The position numbers and the translations under genes were made by a program. Below the pieces are notes generated by a model that was not told the DNA's origin, did no database searches, and was given only the letters and a program-made list of their open reading frames with translations. Shown here piece after piece: positions 16,973 to 25,384 of a DNA stretch of 64,000 nt. This stretch comes from DASXQK01 sp963757155 (lineage in GTDB: Bacteria; Pseudomonadota; Alphaproteobacteria; Dongiales; Dongiaceae), in the NCBI GenBank assembly GCA_963757155.1, contig CAVWQS010000009.1, positions 372,001 through 436,000 on the forward strand, in the 5' to 3' direction. Numbering within the stretch: the first letter of the stretch is position 1; each line of letters begins with the position of its first letter.

Positions 16973-18045
16973 AGCTTCGCCCGCAGGGCTTCCATTTCCT
17001 TATGCACCGGCTCGATATCGCCGACGGCAAATCCTTCCGCCAAGGCCGGGCTCACGGCGCGAAGTTTTTCATAAAGGCGGCCGCTATAGCGCGCCCGGCC
17101 GGCCGCATCGACGGCCAGCCCATCCCTGGCCTCGAAACGGGCATTCCAGGCGACGGCCTCCTTGCGGCTGATAGGCGCCGGCAGATCCAGATCCAACACG
17201 CCCTGGCGCAGCGCGACCGGATAGCCGCCGGGTAGGCCGTTAGGCCCCGGCGCATGACCCTGCCAGTCGCTGCCGGCGATCATCGCCAAAATCAGCGGCA
17301 CGCCGGTGGCGCCGGAGATGTCGATGACCGGCTCCGGCGTCAGTTTCACACCGGGGAAGGCGGCATAGATATCCGGGACCTCCACATCGTCGATCCAGAC
17401 CCGGGCCGCAGGCATGCCAGGCCGTACCTCCGCCGGCCGCCGCCAAGCGCCTATGGTTTCGTAATGGGCGAGCACCTTGAGATGGCCGGGCGCGCGGATG
17501 CCCCGTTCTCCCGCGAAGGCGGTCGCCAGGATTGCCACATTGCCGAAGCCGCAGGTGATGGGCAGGCCGAGGGCGGCCAGGATCGAATTGACCACATCGG
17601 GAAAGCCGCAATTGACGAAGCGGGCCTTTGATCCCGCCTTCGTCAGGGCAGCGGCGACCCGGCCGGAGAACAGCGCATTGAACACGGCGGTGATGCCGAG
17701 GCCGCCCTCGCTCACCAGCTGTCCCCAGGCATCCTTCTGTCCGCTGATGACGGAGGATGTCTGGGTGGTCGCGGCCTGGACCACGACCTTCGGCCGATAG
17801 GTCTGGATCGCCTCGTCGGCGGCATCGGGCAGCGAGAGGTCGACGGCATGGGCGACAAAAAACGCCGGCCGGCCGAAATTGGCCGCTCGGGCATTGGCCG
17901 CCACCCGCAGCCAATCCCGCCGGATCGCATTGCGCCCGGCGATCGCGACTCTCACCGGCTGGGTTGCGGTCGCCGCGATGTCGAAGACGATGCGCGCGGC
18001 GAAGGCGCCGCTGCCGAAGAGGAGAAGGTCCGCGGGCTCGCTCAT
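16951..18045 (-). CDS. Saccharopine-dehydrogenase-like NAD(P)-binding protein
   Basis: About 364 residues with an N-terminal Rossmann domain (LLLFGSGAFAARIVFDIA, then VAIAGRN) as in the saccharopine dehydrogenase-like group. The remainder (VNCGFPDVVNSILAALGLPITCGFGNVAIL...WIDDVEVPDIY) does not match any family whose reaction I can name. ATG 18045 lies 5 bases after the HpcH-like stop; an in-frame TTG at 18054 would overlap it. It is the last gene of a four-gene unit with a ferredoxin-like subunit, aldehyde dehydrogenase and aldolase. A plausible role is the reversible reduction or cleavage of an imino/opine intermediate. Function not established. Confidence 0.72.
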   Translation of the reverse strand: MSEPADLLLFGSGAFAARIVFDIAATATQPVRVAIAGRNAIRRDWLRVAANARAANFGRPAFFVAHAVDLSLPDAADEAIQTYRPKVVVQAATTQTSSVISGQKDAWGQLVSEGGLGITAVFNALFSGRVAAALTKAGSKARFVNCGFPDVVNSILAALGLPITCGFGNVAILATAFAGERGIRAPGHLKVLAHYETIGAWRRPAEVRPGMPAARVWIDDVEVPDIYAAFPGVKLTPEPVIDISGATGVPLILAMIAGSDWQGHAPGPNGLPGGYPVALRQGVLDLDLPAPISRKEAVAWNARFEARDGLAVDAAGRARYSGRLYEKLRAVSPALAEGFAVGDIEPVHKEMEALRAKLQARPAS

Positions 18046-18050
18046 GATCG

Positions 18051-18848
18051 TCAACCCTGCAGGCTCTCGATGAAGTCGACCTTCTCCGACCAGACCTTGC
18101 GCACGATCCCGATGTCATGGTCGAGCTCGAACATCCGAACCCCCATCTCGTGATACTGGCGGATCTCCTCATTGCCGATGCCGAGCCCCATCATGACAGG
18201 CTTGCCCAGCTTCTTGGCCACGGCAATGGTCCGCTTGAAGGCACCCAGTACCTGCGGGTGGTCTTTCATGGTTCGGCCAAGGCCGAGCGACATGGAATAA
18301 TCCGAGGGGCCGAAGAGCACGAAATCCACGCCATCGACCGCAATCATCTCCTCCAGGCAGGATTCCGCGCGGTGAGTTTCGATCATGATGCCGACGAGCG
18401 GTTCGGAATCGCTCCATTTCACCCAATCGGCGCCGGTCTTGGCACCGAAGCCACCGGACCAGCAGAGGCTGCTGTAGCCGCGGATACCTTTGGGCGGGAA
18501 TTTCGTCGTCCGCACGGCATGGACGACCTCCTCCACCAATTCCAGCTGGGGAAAGAGGATGCCCCCGGCCCCCAACTCCAGGATCTTGCGGGCCATGAAA
18601 TCGTCGTCGCGATCGACGCGGACGATCGCTGTCACTCCTGCGGTCAGCGCGGTCTGAAGGACGAATTCCATCCGCTCGTCGCGGGCGAACATATGCTCGG
18701 CATCGATGCGGATGAAATCCAGCCCGGCGAATCCCGCGGCATGCATCATCCCGGGCGCCATGCTGGTGATGACGCTGCCGACCATCAGCCGGTCGGTCGC
18801 CATCTTCTGGCGCAGCTTGTTGGGTTCGAATTGGATCGGGCGATGCAT
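18051..18848 (-). CDS. HpcH/HpaI aldolase family protein
   Basis: Class II pyruvate aldolase of the HpcH/HpaI/GarL family, 265 residues, normal length. Seen: GSVITSMAPGMMHAAGFAGLDFIRIDAEH (substrate loop and metal region), AIVRVDRDDDFMARKILELGAGGILFPQ (active-site Arg and phosphate-binding strand), VGIMIETHRAESCLEEM (metal Glu) and DFVLFGPSDYSMSLG (Asp). Members cleave 2-keto-3-deoxy or 4-hydroxy-2-oxo acids to pyruvate plus an aldehyde. ATG 18848 has a GGAGAG site; an upstream TTG is unlikely. The aldehyde dehydrogenase 50 bases upstream in the same unit could oxidise the aldehyde product. Confidence 0.88.
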   Translation of the reverse strand: MHRPIQFEPNKLRQKMATDRLMVGSVITSMAPGMMHAAGFAGLDFIRIDAEHMFARDERMEFVLQTALTAGVTAIVRVDRDDDFMARKILELGAGGILFPQLELVEEVVHAVRTTKFPPKGIRGYSSLCWSGGFGAKTGADWVKWSDSEPLVGIMIETHRAESCLEEMIAVDGVDFVLFGPSDYSMSLGLGRTMKDHPQVLGAFKRTIAVAKKLGKPVMMGLGIGNEEIRQYHEMGVRMFELDHDIGIVRKVWSEKVDFIESLQG

Positions 18849-18898
18849 GTCTCTCTCCAAGGTGAGCGATGGGTGGAAAGGTCGACCGACGCCGCTTC

Positions 18899-20359
18899 TC
18901 AGATGCGTGCCGTCACGGTCTTGACCCGGATGTAGTTGCGCAAGGCTTCGAGGCCCTTCTCTCGCCCGAAGCCGCTGCTCTTTGTTCCTCCGAAGGGCGT
19001 CTCGACGCCACCGGCGAAATACTGGTTGATGAAGATCTGGCCGGCATCGATGTCGCGGGCCAGCTGCAGGGCGCGGGAGATGTCGCGGGTATAGATGCCG
19101 GCGACGAGGCCGAACGCGGTGTCGTTCGCCAGAAGCAGCGCCTCCTCGGCCGAATCGGCGATCTGGATGGCGAGCACCGGGCCGAATACCTCCTCCTGCA
19201 CCAGCGGATCCTGTGGGTCGAGATCGGAGAGCAAGGTGGGCTCGTAGAACCAGCCGCCTTCCAGCCCTTTGATCTCGATGGGATGTCCGCCGGTAATGAT
19301 ATTGACCCCGCGATTGCGCGCGCCGGTCACATAGGCGGCCACCCGGGACAGCTGCTGCGGAGAGATCAGCGGGCCGATATGGGGATCGTCGATGCCGCGG
19401 CCCGCCGTCAGCGCCTGGGTCGCCACCGTCAGCCGCTGCAGCAGGATATCGGCGATCGGCCGCTCGACAATCAGCCGCGATCCAGCGGAGCAGAGCTGGC
19501 CCGCATGGGTGAAGATCGCCTTCATGATGCCGGCGAGGGCGCTGTCGAGATCGGCATCCGCCAGCACCACGATGGGCGATTTGCCGCCGAGTTCCAGCGT
19601 CACCGAGGCGACATGATCGGCGGCACCCTTCATCACCAGCTTGCCGGTCTCCACCGAGCCCGTGAAGGTGACATGGCTCACATCGGGATGCGACACCAGA
19701 GCGGCGCCGGTTTCCTCGCCGGTGCCCGAGAGCGCGTTATAGACGCCGTCCGGCAGGCCCGCCTCGGCCAGGACTTTGCCCAGGAACAGGGCCGTCAGCG
19801 GCGTTTCCTCCGCGGGCTTGACGATGGCCGCATTCCCGGCGGCCAGGGCCGGCGCCAATCCGCGGGCCGTGGTCGCCAGCGGGAAATTCCACGGGATGAT
19901 GTGGGCGGTGACCCCCACAGGTTCGTGCAAGGTGAAGGAGAGATAATCCATCCCCAAGGGAATGGTGTCCCCCTGCAGCTTGTCGGCGATGCCGGCGTAA
20001 TACTCGAAATAGCGGGCCGTCGTCTCCACATCGCCCTTGGCCTCGCGCAGCGGCTTGCCGCTGTCGAGGAATTCGACGAAAGCGATCCGCTCCACATCGC
20101 GCCGGATGATCGCGGCGGCGCGCTGCAGGATACGCCCGCGCTCGGCCGGCAAGGCCCGTCGCCAAGGCCCGGCGAGCGCGGCCTTTGCCGCCGCCACCGC
20201 CGCATCGACATCGGGTCCGTTGGCGGCGGCCACCTCGGCCAGGGGCTTGCCCGTTGCCGGATCGAAGGTGACGAACGTGTCGCCATCCTGCGCATCGCAC
20301 CAGCGGCCGCCGATATAGAGCTTGAGCGGAAAATCGTCGGAGACTTGCGAGGATTTCAT
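18899..20359 (-). CDS. NAD(P)-dependent aldehyde dehydrogenase
   Basis: ALDH superfamily enzyme, 486 residues. Markers: PWNFPLATTARGLAPALAAGN, TFTGSVETGKLVM (cofactor loop), TLELGGKSPIVV (general-base Glu), HAGQLCSAGSRLIV (catalytic Cys) and EEVFGPVLAIQ. It oxidises an aldehyde to the acid; the subgroup resembles betaine aldehyde / gamma-aminobutyraldehyde dehydrogenases. ATG 20359 starts 5 bases after the stop of the [2Fe-2S] subunit gene. The upstream extension of the frame toward 20515 is discarded because it would overlap that gene. With the HpcH-like aldolase downstream it forms an aldolase/ALDH pair. Confidence 0.92.
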   Translation of the reverse strand: MKSSQVSDDFPLKLYIGGRWCDAQDGDTFVTFDPATGKPLAEVAAANGPDVDAAVAAAKAALAGPWRRALPAERGRILQRAAAIIRRDVERIAFVEFLDSGKPLREAKGDVETTARYFEYYAGIADKLQGDTIPLGMDYLSFTLHEPVGVTAHIIPWNFPLATTARGLAPALAAGNAAIVKPAEETPLTALFLGKVLAEAGLPDGVYNALSGTGEETGAALVSHPDVSHVTFTGSVETGKLVMKGAADHVASVTLELGGKSPIVVLADADLDSALAGIMKAIFTHAGQLCSAGSRLIVERPIADILLQRLTVATQALTAGRGIDDPHIGPLISPQQLSRVAAYVTGARNRGVNIITGGHPIEIKGLEGGWFYEPTLLSDLDPQDPLVQEEVFGPVLAIQIADSAEEALLLANDTAFGLVAGIYTRDISRALQLARDIDAGQIFINQYFAGGVETPFGGTKSSGFGREKGLEALRNYIRVKTVTARI

Positions 20360-20364
20360 GCACT

Positions 20365-20724
20365 CTAGCCCAGGAAATCGTCGTCTGACGGGATCTCCGC
20401 ATGTCCCGCATCCGGAAATGCCTCGCGCGGTCCGGCGCCCTTCATGGTCTTGAGCCGCATGCCGGGGGCCGCCAGCAGCCGGCAGGTCTGCACACTGCCC
20501 TCGCCCTCGAGCCACATCATGCAGTCCCAGCAGACACCCATGCCGCAGTAGTAGCCGCGGCCTTCCTTCCGTCCGGCGGTGACGCGCAAGGCCCGCCGGC
20601 CCTCAGCCATCAAGGCGGCGGCCACCGTTTCGCCGCCGAAGGCCGGCACGCTCTCGCCATCGACGTCGAAGCAGAAGGGCGCGCCGCGTTGCAGCCCCTG
20701 GTCGATTCGAATCGCCTTCGTCAT
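20365..20724 (-). CDS. HcnA-like (2Fe-2S)-binding small subunit
   Basis: Small ferredoxin-like subunit of the HcnABC/opine-oxidase type, 119 residues. It starts MTKAIRIDQGLQRGAPFCFDVDGE, carries GETVAAALMAEG and the cluster ligands in GYYCGMGVCWDCMMW and a later QTC (C-x4-C-x2-C...C). It should join an HcnB-like and an HcnC-like flavoprotein into one dehydrogenase. The ATG at 20724 follows GAGGAGAG. It is divergent from an HcnC/HcnB-like pair (20963-23556) across a 238-base region with two dyads, and it is followed by the aldehyde dehydrogenase. It is the only subunit of this kind in the window, although there are two HcnB/C-like pairs. Confidence 0.88.
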   Translation of the reverse strand: MTKAIRIDQGLQRGAPFCFDVDGESVPAFGGETVAAALMAEGRRALRVTAGRKEGRGYYCGMGVCWDCMMWLEGEGSVQTCRLLAAPGMRLKTMKGAGPREAFPDAGHAEIPSDDDFLG

Positions 20725-20817
20725 GCCTCTCCTCACGCCTCGGCCATGGAGACAGCGATCACCGGGACCCGATGGAAGCGATCATCCGCGAGGCGGAAAA
20801 TGATGGGAAATGAATAT

Positions 20818-20838
20818 TTTTCACGGCGCGAATGAACG
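20818..20838. promoter_or_regulatory. Candidate LysR-type operator (minus-strand side of divergent promoter)
   Basis: The core TCA (20821-20823)-N9-TGA (20833-20835), with TTCA/TGAA arms, lies 97 bases upstream of the HcnA-like gene. It has the same core and spacing as the dyads at 14335, 25337, 32427 and 37758, and it is followed toward the gene by an A/T-rich stretch on the minus strand. It is weaker than the perfect dyads because its arms are only four bases long. Confidence 0.4.
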
Positions 20839-20866
20839 CGCCTCAGCCGCCCTGCGGGTGAACAGG

Positions 20867-20900
20867 ATTCATTCCGGCCGTTGAGTTTTTTTCGTTTCTC
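20867..20900. promoter_or_regulatory. Candidate LysR-type operator (plus-strand side of divergent promoter)
   Basis: TTCATT at 20868-20873 is followed ten bases later by TGA (20882-20884) and then by a TTTTTTTCGTTTC tract. Read on the plus strand this repeats the order seen on the minus strand at 25.3, 32.4 and 37.7 kb: dyad, then TTTTTTCGTTTC, then gene. Its spacer is one base longer (TCA-N10-TGA). It faces the HcnC-like gene at 20963. Confidence 0.35.
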
Positions 20901-20962
20901 CGGCACTCGAGCCAGGCCGATGATCGCAGCCGGATCTGCGACGAGGAGCATGATCGGCCTCC

Positions 20963-22111
20963 ATGGCGAGCGGATCTCTCACCTCCTCGCTGGGAACCGA
21001 GATCGCCGTCATCGGCGGCGGCATCGCGGGTTTGAGCACGGCGCTGTTTCTTGCCCGGGACGGCGCCGAGGTCACGGTGATCGAGCGCGCCGAGCCTTGG
21101 AGCGAGGCCTCGGGCGCCAATGCCGGCACATTGTCGTTGCAGGTCAAGATCATCCCCGTCCTCGCTTTGGCCCGCTACGCCCTCGATCTCTGGGAATCCC
21201 TGCGCGGCATGGGGATCGAGACCGGAATCGCGCGGCCGGGGGGTTTGCGGGTGGCGACCTCCCAAGCGCAGCTTGGCGAGTTGCGTCGCTATGCCGAACG
21301 TCAGGCCAATGCCGGGGTGAAGACGGATTGGCTCGACGGGCCGGCGCTGCGGGAATTCGCACCCTGGCTGGGCGCTTCCGTGCAGGCGGCGAGCTTCTGC
21401 CGCGAGGATGGCTTCACAAGCCCGCTGCTGACCGGTCCGTCCTTGGCTGAGGCGGTTAGGCGCGCCGGGGCGCGGATCCTGTCGGGCTCGCCTGTCACAT
21501 CGATCGAGCGCCAACGGGAGGGCTATCGCCTGTCGTTTCCGACGGGCGAGCTTCTCTGCCGCAAGCTCGTGCTGGCCGCCGGCCCCTGGACGGCCGAGCT
21601 CGGTGCCATGCTGGGGGTGAGGCTTCCCCTCTATGTCGATGTGAACATGCTCTCGGTAACGGAGCCCGCCCCACCCCTCATCGACCGGGTGGTCACCCAT
21701 ATCGGCGGGGTCCTGTCCCTGAAGCAACATCGCAACGGCACGATCCTCATCGGGGGCGGATGGCAGGGCCGCGGGGGCTTCTCTCCGCCGCGCAAGGAAA
21801 TCGACCACGAACGGCTGATGCAGAATTTGAAGGAGGCAGCCTCGGTCGTGCCGGCGCTTCGCCAGCTCCGCCTCGTCCGCAGTTGGGCCGGATTCGAGGC
21901 CGTGACGGCGGATGCCCTGCCCTTCCTCGGCCGCCTGCCCGGCCATGCCAATGCCTATGTCTCGGCCGGGGCGCGCGGCGGGTTTCATCTGGGCCTGGCC
22001 CAGGGCCGGCTCCTGGCGCAGCTCATCCGCGAGGGCCGGACCGACCTGCCCATCGAGGCCTTCGATCCCGCCCGTCTCGAGGCCGCGGGCCAGCGGGCCA
22101 CGGCGCCATGA
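20963..22111 (+). CDS. HcnC/opine-oxidase subunit B-like FAD-dependent oxidoreductase (DAO family)
   Basis: DAO-family flavoprotein, 382 residues: EIAVIGGGIAGLSTALFLARDGAEV with following Glu (FAD binding), SGANAGTLSLQVKI, LAAGPWTAELGAML and the C-terminal RSWAGFEAVTADALPFLG and GFHLGLAQGRLLAQL. It is the second HcnC-like protein of the window. It overlaps the HcnB-like gene by four bases (ATGA) and is divergent from the HcnA-like gene, so a complete HcnABC-type dehydrogenase is encoded around 20.4-23.6 kb. Cyanide production is not implied: the same architecture serves octopine, nopaline, proline and hydroxyproline oxidation. Confidence 0.88.
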   Translation: MASGSLTSSLGTEIAVIGGGIAGLSTALFLARDGAEVTVIERAEPWSEASGANAGTLSLQVKIIPVLALARYALDLWESLRGMGIETGIARPGGLRVATSQAQLGELRRYAERQANAGVKTDWLDGPALREFAPWLGASVQAASFCREDGFTSPLLTGPSLAEAVRRAGARILSGSPVTSIERQREGYRLSFPTGELLCRKLVLAAGPWTAELGAMLGVRLPLYVDVNMLSVTEPAPPLIDRVVTHIGGVLSLKQHRNGTILIGGGWQGRGGFSPPRKEIDHERLMQNLKEAASVVPALRQLRLVRSWAGFEAVTADALPFLGRLPGHANAYVSAGARGGFHLGLAQGRLLAQLIREGRTDLPIEAFDPARLEAAGQRATAP

Positions 22112-23556
22112 GGGCGGTCGAGATCGCCGTCATCGGCGCCGGACCGGCCGGGCTGGCAGCCACGGCCGAGGCGGTCGCCAGCGGCGCCAAGGTGACCCTG
22201 ATCGACGACAACCGGCAGCCCGGCGGCCAGTATTTCCGGCAGGTCTCCGGCGAGTTCCGCCGCAGCGCGGCGACAGTGTTCGACAAGGACCAGCCGCGGG
22301 CCGAAGCGCTGCTAACCATCATCAGCCATCCCGACGTCGATTACATGCCGGAGACCACGGTCTGGTCGCTGGACGATGACCGAATGGTCGCTTATTCCGG
22401 ACCGCGCGGGTCGGGCCGGCTGACGGCGGGTTGCCTCATCCTCTGCACCGGCGCCCATGACCGGCCCGTGCCCTTTCCCGGCTGGACACTGCCGGGGGTC
22501 GTCACGGCCGGGGGCCTGCAGAACCTGGTCAAAGAGCACCGCATGCTTCCCGGCCGGCGCGCCGTCGTCGCCGGTAATGGACCGCTGCTTTTGGTGACGG
22601 CGGTGAGCCTGCTGCGCGGCGGGGCACAGGTGGCCGAGGTAGTCGAGGCGGCGCCCATTCACCGCCGGCTCCTGCCGCTGCTTCCCGCCCTCGCCGCCAG
22701 CCCCAAGATCCTTCGCCTCGCGCTGAGCTATCGCAGCGTGATGCTGCGCCATGGCGTTCCCATACGCAGCGGCGAGACGGTCATCGAGGCCTTGGGCGAG
22801 GAGTCATTGCAGGCGGTTCGCGTGGCGCCCATCGACAGGGATGGCCGCATCGCCCGCGATCGGGCACGAAGGATCGAGGCCGATACCCTGATCACCGGTT
22901 TCGGCCTGCGCGCCTCCACCGAGCTCTATCAGATGCTGGGATGCCGGCTCGTCTATCGCGCCCAGCGCGGCGGCTGGCTGCCGCAGCGCAATGACGATCT
23001 GGAGACAAGCTCGGCCAATATCCTCGCCGCCGGCGATGGCGCCGCCATCGGGGGAGTCGAGCTCGCTCTGCTCGAAGGTGCGCTCGCGGGGCTTGCCGCC
23101 GCCCGGCGGGTCGGTCGCGCCGTTAAGAGCGAAGCGCGCGAGGCCGGCTTGCGGAGACGCTTGGCCCGAATGGAGCGCTTCCGCCTCGGGCTGGAGTTCC
23201 TCTATCACCCGCCCGCGGATTACCTCCAGCTGGTCACGCCCGACACCCTCATCTGCCGCTGCGAGGAAGTGACGGCGGCAGCATTAAGCCCCGCCTCGCT
23301 CGGACCGGCCGGCAGCGCCTACGCCCTCAAGGCGGCGACCCGCATCGGCATGGGGCGATGCCAGGGCCGCTTCTGCCAAGCCACTTTCGCCTCGATGATC
23401 GCCGCGAGAGACGGCTGTGCCGTCGAAGATGTGCAGCTTCCCCGCCTGCGCCCCCCTGCCCGCCTCGTGCGCATCGGCGAGCTCCTGTCCGAGGAGGTGC
23501 CCGACGCCGTCCTGCCCGCCGACCCGCATCTGCCCCGGGGCGAAAGGATCGGCTGA
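22108..23556 (+). CDS. HcnB/opine-oxidase subunit A-like FAD oxidoreductase with BFD-like domain
   Basis: Flavoprotein of 482 residues, intact. N-terminal VEIAVIGAGPAGLAATAEAVASGAKVTLIDD, then GGQYFRQ, LILCTGAHDRPVPFPGWTLPGVVTAGG, the second dinucleotide motif RRAVVAGNGPLLLVTAVSLL, and a C-terminal BFD-like cluster CRCEEVTAAAL with GMGRCQGRFC. It pairs with the HcnC-like protein upstream (ATGA overlap). Compared with the frameshifted paralogue at 14399-15758 it has the same domain order and an intact N-terminus. The C-terminal tail (RLRPPARLVRIGELLSEEVPD) is longer than in HcnB. Confidence 0.9.
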   Translation: MRAVEIAVIGAGPAGLAATAEAVASGAKVTLIDDNRQPGGQYFRQVSGEFRRSAATVFDKDQPRAEALLTIISHPDVDYMPETTVWSLDDDRMVAYSGPRGSGRLTAGCLILCTGAHDRPVPFPGWTLPGVVTAGGLQNLVKEHRMLPGRRAVVAGNGPLLLVTAVSLLRGGAQVAEVVEAAPIHRRLLPLLPALAASPKILRLALSYRSVMLRHGVPIRSGETVIEALGEESLQAVRVAPIDRDGRIARDRARRIEADTLITGFGLRASTELYQMLGCRLVYRAQRGGWLPQRNDDLETSSANILAAGDGAAIGGVELALLEGALAGLAAARRVGRAVKSEAREAGLRRRLARMERFRLGLEFLYHPPADYLQLVTPDTLICRCEEVTAAALSPASLGPAGSAYALKAATRIGMGRCQGRFCQATFASMIAARDGCAVEDVQLPRLRPPARLVRIGELLSEEVPDAVLPADPHLPRGERIG

Positions 23557-23575
23557 GGTTCGGCTTTTCTCTCTC

Positions 23576-24016
23576 TCAGCTACTGACGGCCTTCGCCCCC
23601 GTTTCCGCGCAGAGGTGGTCCTGCTCGCCGGTGGCGCCGCCGCAGCCGATGCCGCCGACCAGCACGCCGTCGCGCGTGATGGGATAGCCACCGGCGCCGA
23701 TGATCATGCCGTGACACTGGGTGGTATTCAGCCAGAATCCGGGATTCTCGCGGGCAGCCTCGACGAACTCCCTGCTCGGGCGGCGAAACGCGGCCGAGAG
23801 GGCGGCCTTGCCCTTGGCGGTCTCGAAGGTGAGGTAGCCGCAGCCGTCGGCACGCAGGAAATAGACGAGATGGCCGGCGTCATCGACAACAGCGATGCTC
23901 ACCGGCGCGCCGATCTCCTTCGACTTCTCGGCAGCAGCCTCCGCCGCGCGGCGCGCCATGTCGGCATTCACGGCGCGTTGGGGCACCTTGGCCCGGGTCG
24001 ATTCCTGCTGTGCCAT
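23576..24016 (-). CDS. GlcG/HbpS-family haem-degrading-domain protein (DUF336)
   Basis: Small alpha/beta protein of 146 residues with the family pattern: ADMARRAAEAAAEKSKEIGAPVSIAVVDDAGHLVYF, then TAKGKAALSAAF, IIGAGGYPIT and VLVGGIGCGGATGEQDHLCAETG. Members bind haem or small ligands (HbpS) or accompany glycolate and other oxidase operons (GlcG); the biochemical role is unsettled. It follows the DadA-like oxidase by 33 bases on the same strand, which fits an accessory role to a flavin oxidase. ATG 24016 is chosen, with AAGGGA upstream; a GTG two codons earlier is possible. Confidence 0.85.
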   Translation of the reverse strand: MAQQESTRAKVPQRAVNADMARRAAEAAAEKSKEIGAPVSIAVVDDAGHLVYFLRADGCGYLTFETAKGKAALSAAFRRPSREFVEAARENPGFWLNTTQCHGMIIGAGGYPITRDGVLVGGIGCGGATGEQDHLCAETGAKAVSS

Positions 24017-24049
24017 CGTCACGTCCCTTGCTTGATTTGAAGGCCCGGC

Positions 24050-25288
24050 TCAGCCGAAGCGGCTGGCCCGATAAGGCGCCAGGTCGATGACCGGCTTGCG
24101 CCCGCCGACAAGCTCGGCGATCAGCCGGCCGGTGGTCGAGGCGCCGATCAGCCCGGTCTGACCATGACCGAAGGCATAATAGACATTGGGGACATGGGCC
24201 GCGCGGTCGATGACGGGCACGGAATCCGGCGTCCCCGGCCGATGCCCCATCCATTGGGTGGTGGGTTCGGTGCGCAGGCCTGGAAACAGACGTTTGGCCT
24301 GGTGGGCGATGATATCCGCCCGGCGGTAGTCCGGCTTCTTGTTGAAGCCGGCGATCTCGATGGTGCCCCCGCAGCGCAGGCCCATCTCCATCGGCGTGGC
24401 GGAGAATTTGCCGGTGACAGAAAGGATCGACATCTTGGTCTCGATGCCGGGATCGCGAAACACCACATGGTAGCCGCGCAAGGTCTCGACCGGAATCTTC
24501 TGGCCGAGCTCGCCCGCCAACTTGCCCGACCAGGCGCCCGCGGCCACCACCACGGCATCGGCCGGGTAGCTCCCCGCTTCCGTACGAAGCCCTTGGAGAC
24601 CCTGCTCGCCGCGCTCGAAGGCGACCACCCGCTCGCGCTTCACGACACCCCCCCGGCGTTCCACTTCGCCGGCCAGGACCTGGACGATCCGCTCCGGGTT
24701 CAGGCAATGGCCGGCCTCGGGAAAGAACACGGCATGACGGATCAGGGGCGACAGGCTGGGCTCCATCGCCCGGGCCGCATCGCCGGTGAGGATCTCCATC
24801 TGCACATTGTGCCGGCGGCGGATGTCCAGCACCCCCTGATCGTGCTGGAAAGATTCTTCCGTCTCGTAGACGTAGATCTGGCCCGGCCGGCGCACCAGAC
24901 TCTCCCCACCGGGAATTGCCTGGAGCAGCGGCATGTAATTGTCGAAAGTGCCCTGGTGCAGCGCGCGCAACGCCGAAGCCGCTGCCATGGCTTGGGCCGG
25001 CCTGCCCGCCCGGATGAAGCCCATCAGCCAGGGAAGCGCCGTGGGCAGATAGCGCCAGTCGACGCGCAGCGGCCCCTCGGGATCCAGCAACCAGGACGGG
25101 ACCTTGCGGATCACCCCCGGCAGGGACAAGGGGATGCAGGAGCCGGGCGCGATGCTGCCCGAATTGCCGAAGGAGCAATTGCCGCCCGGCGCGACGGGAT
25201 CGAGCACCGTGATCTCATGGCCGTCGCGCTGAAGATAGCTGGCGCAGCAAATGCCCACGATTCCGGCGCCGATGACGATGATCTTCAT
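24050..25288 (-). CDS. DadA-like D-amino-acid dehydrogenase small subunit family FAD oxidoreductase
   Basis: FAD-dependent oxidoreductase of the DadA family, 412 residues. Seen: MKIIVIGAGIVGICCASYLQRDGHEITVLD (FAD motif with Asp), GNCSFGNSGSIAPGSCIPLSLPG (substrate/flavin loop typical of DadA), VVAAGAWSGKLA, and a C-terminal WMGHRPGTPDSVPVID with YYAFGHGQTGLIGA. It deaminates a D-amino acid, or oxidises a D-proline/cis-hydroxyproline-like imino acid, to the keto or pyrroline product. In rhizobial hydroxyproline islands the oxidase (HypO) belongs to this group, which is relevant because aconitase X and a pyrroline reductase lie nearby. Candidate operator 49 bases upstream. Confidence 0.88.
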   Translation of the reverse strand: MKIIVIGAGIVGICCASYLQRDGHEITVLDPVAPGGNCSFGNSGSIAPGSCIPLSLPGVIRKVPSWLLDPEGPLRVDWRYLPTALPWLMGFIRAGRPAQAMAAASALRALHQGTFDNYMPLLQAIPGGESLVRRPGQIYVYETEESFQHDQGVLDIRRRHNVQMEILTGDAARAMEPSLSPLIRHAVFFPEAGHCLNPERIVQVLAGEVERRGGVVKRERVVAFERGEQGLQGLRTEAGSYPADAVVVAAGAWSGKLAGELGQKIPVETLRGYHVVFRDPGIETKMSILSVTGKFSATPMEMGLRCGGTIEIAGFNKKPDYRRADIIAHQAKRLFPGLRTEPTTQWMGHRPGTPDSVPVIDRAAHVPNVYYAFGHGQTGLIGASTTGRLIAELVGGRKPVIDLAPYRASRFG

Positions 25289-25330
25289 CACCGGCGAGTA
25301 TCGATGGCAGCCGGCGGCAATTGAAACGAA

Positions 25331-25360
25331 AAAATCTCATTCGCACGGTGAATGGGAATC
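25331..25360. promoter_or_regulatory. Candidate LysR-type operator upstream of the DadA-like gene
   Basis: Core TCA (25337-25339)-N9-TGA (25349-25351), embedded in ATCTCATT ... AATGGGAAT and flanked at 25324-25334 by AAACGAAAAAA. The same AAACGAAAAA block and spacing occur at 32414-32442 and 37745-37772. It lies between the stop of the GcvA-like LysR gene and the DadA-like start. Confidence 0.55.
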
Positions 25361-25384
25361 ATGCGAGCGGAAGAAGAAGCGCCC

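Noticed and set aside
20365..23556. Hydrogen cyanide synthase operon
   Set aside because: The HcnABC-like genes are split into divergent units next to an aldehyde dehydrogenase and aldolase; opine, proline or other amino-acid oxidation by the same architecture is more likely than cyanide formation.
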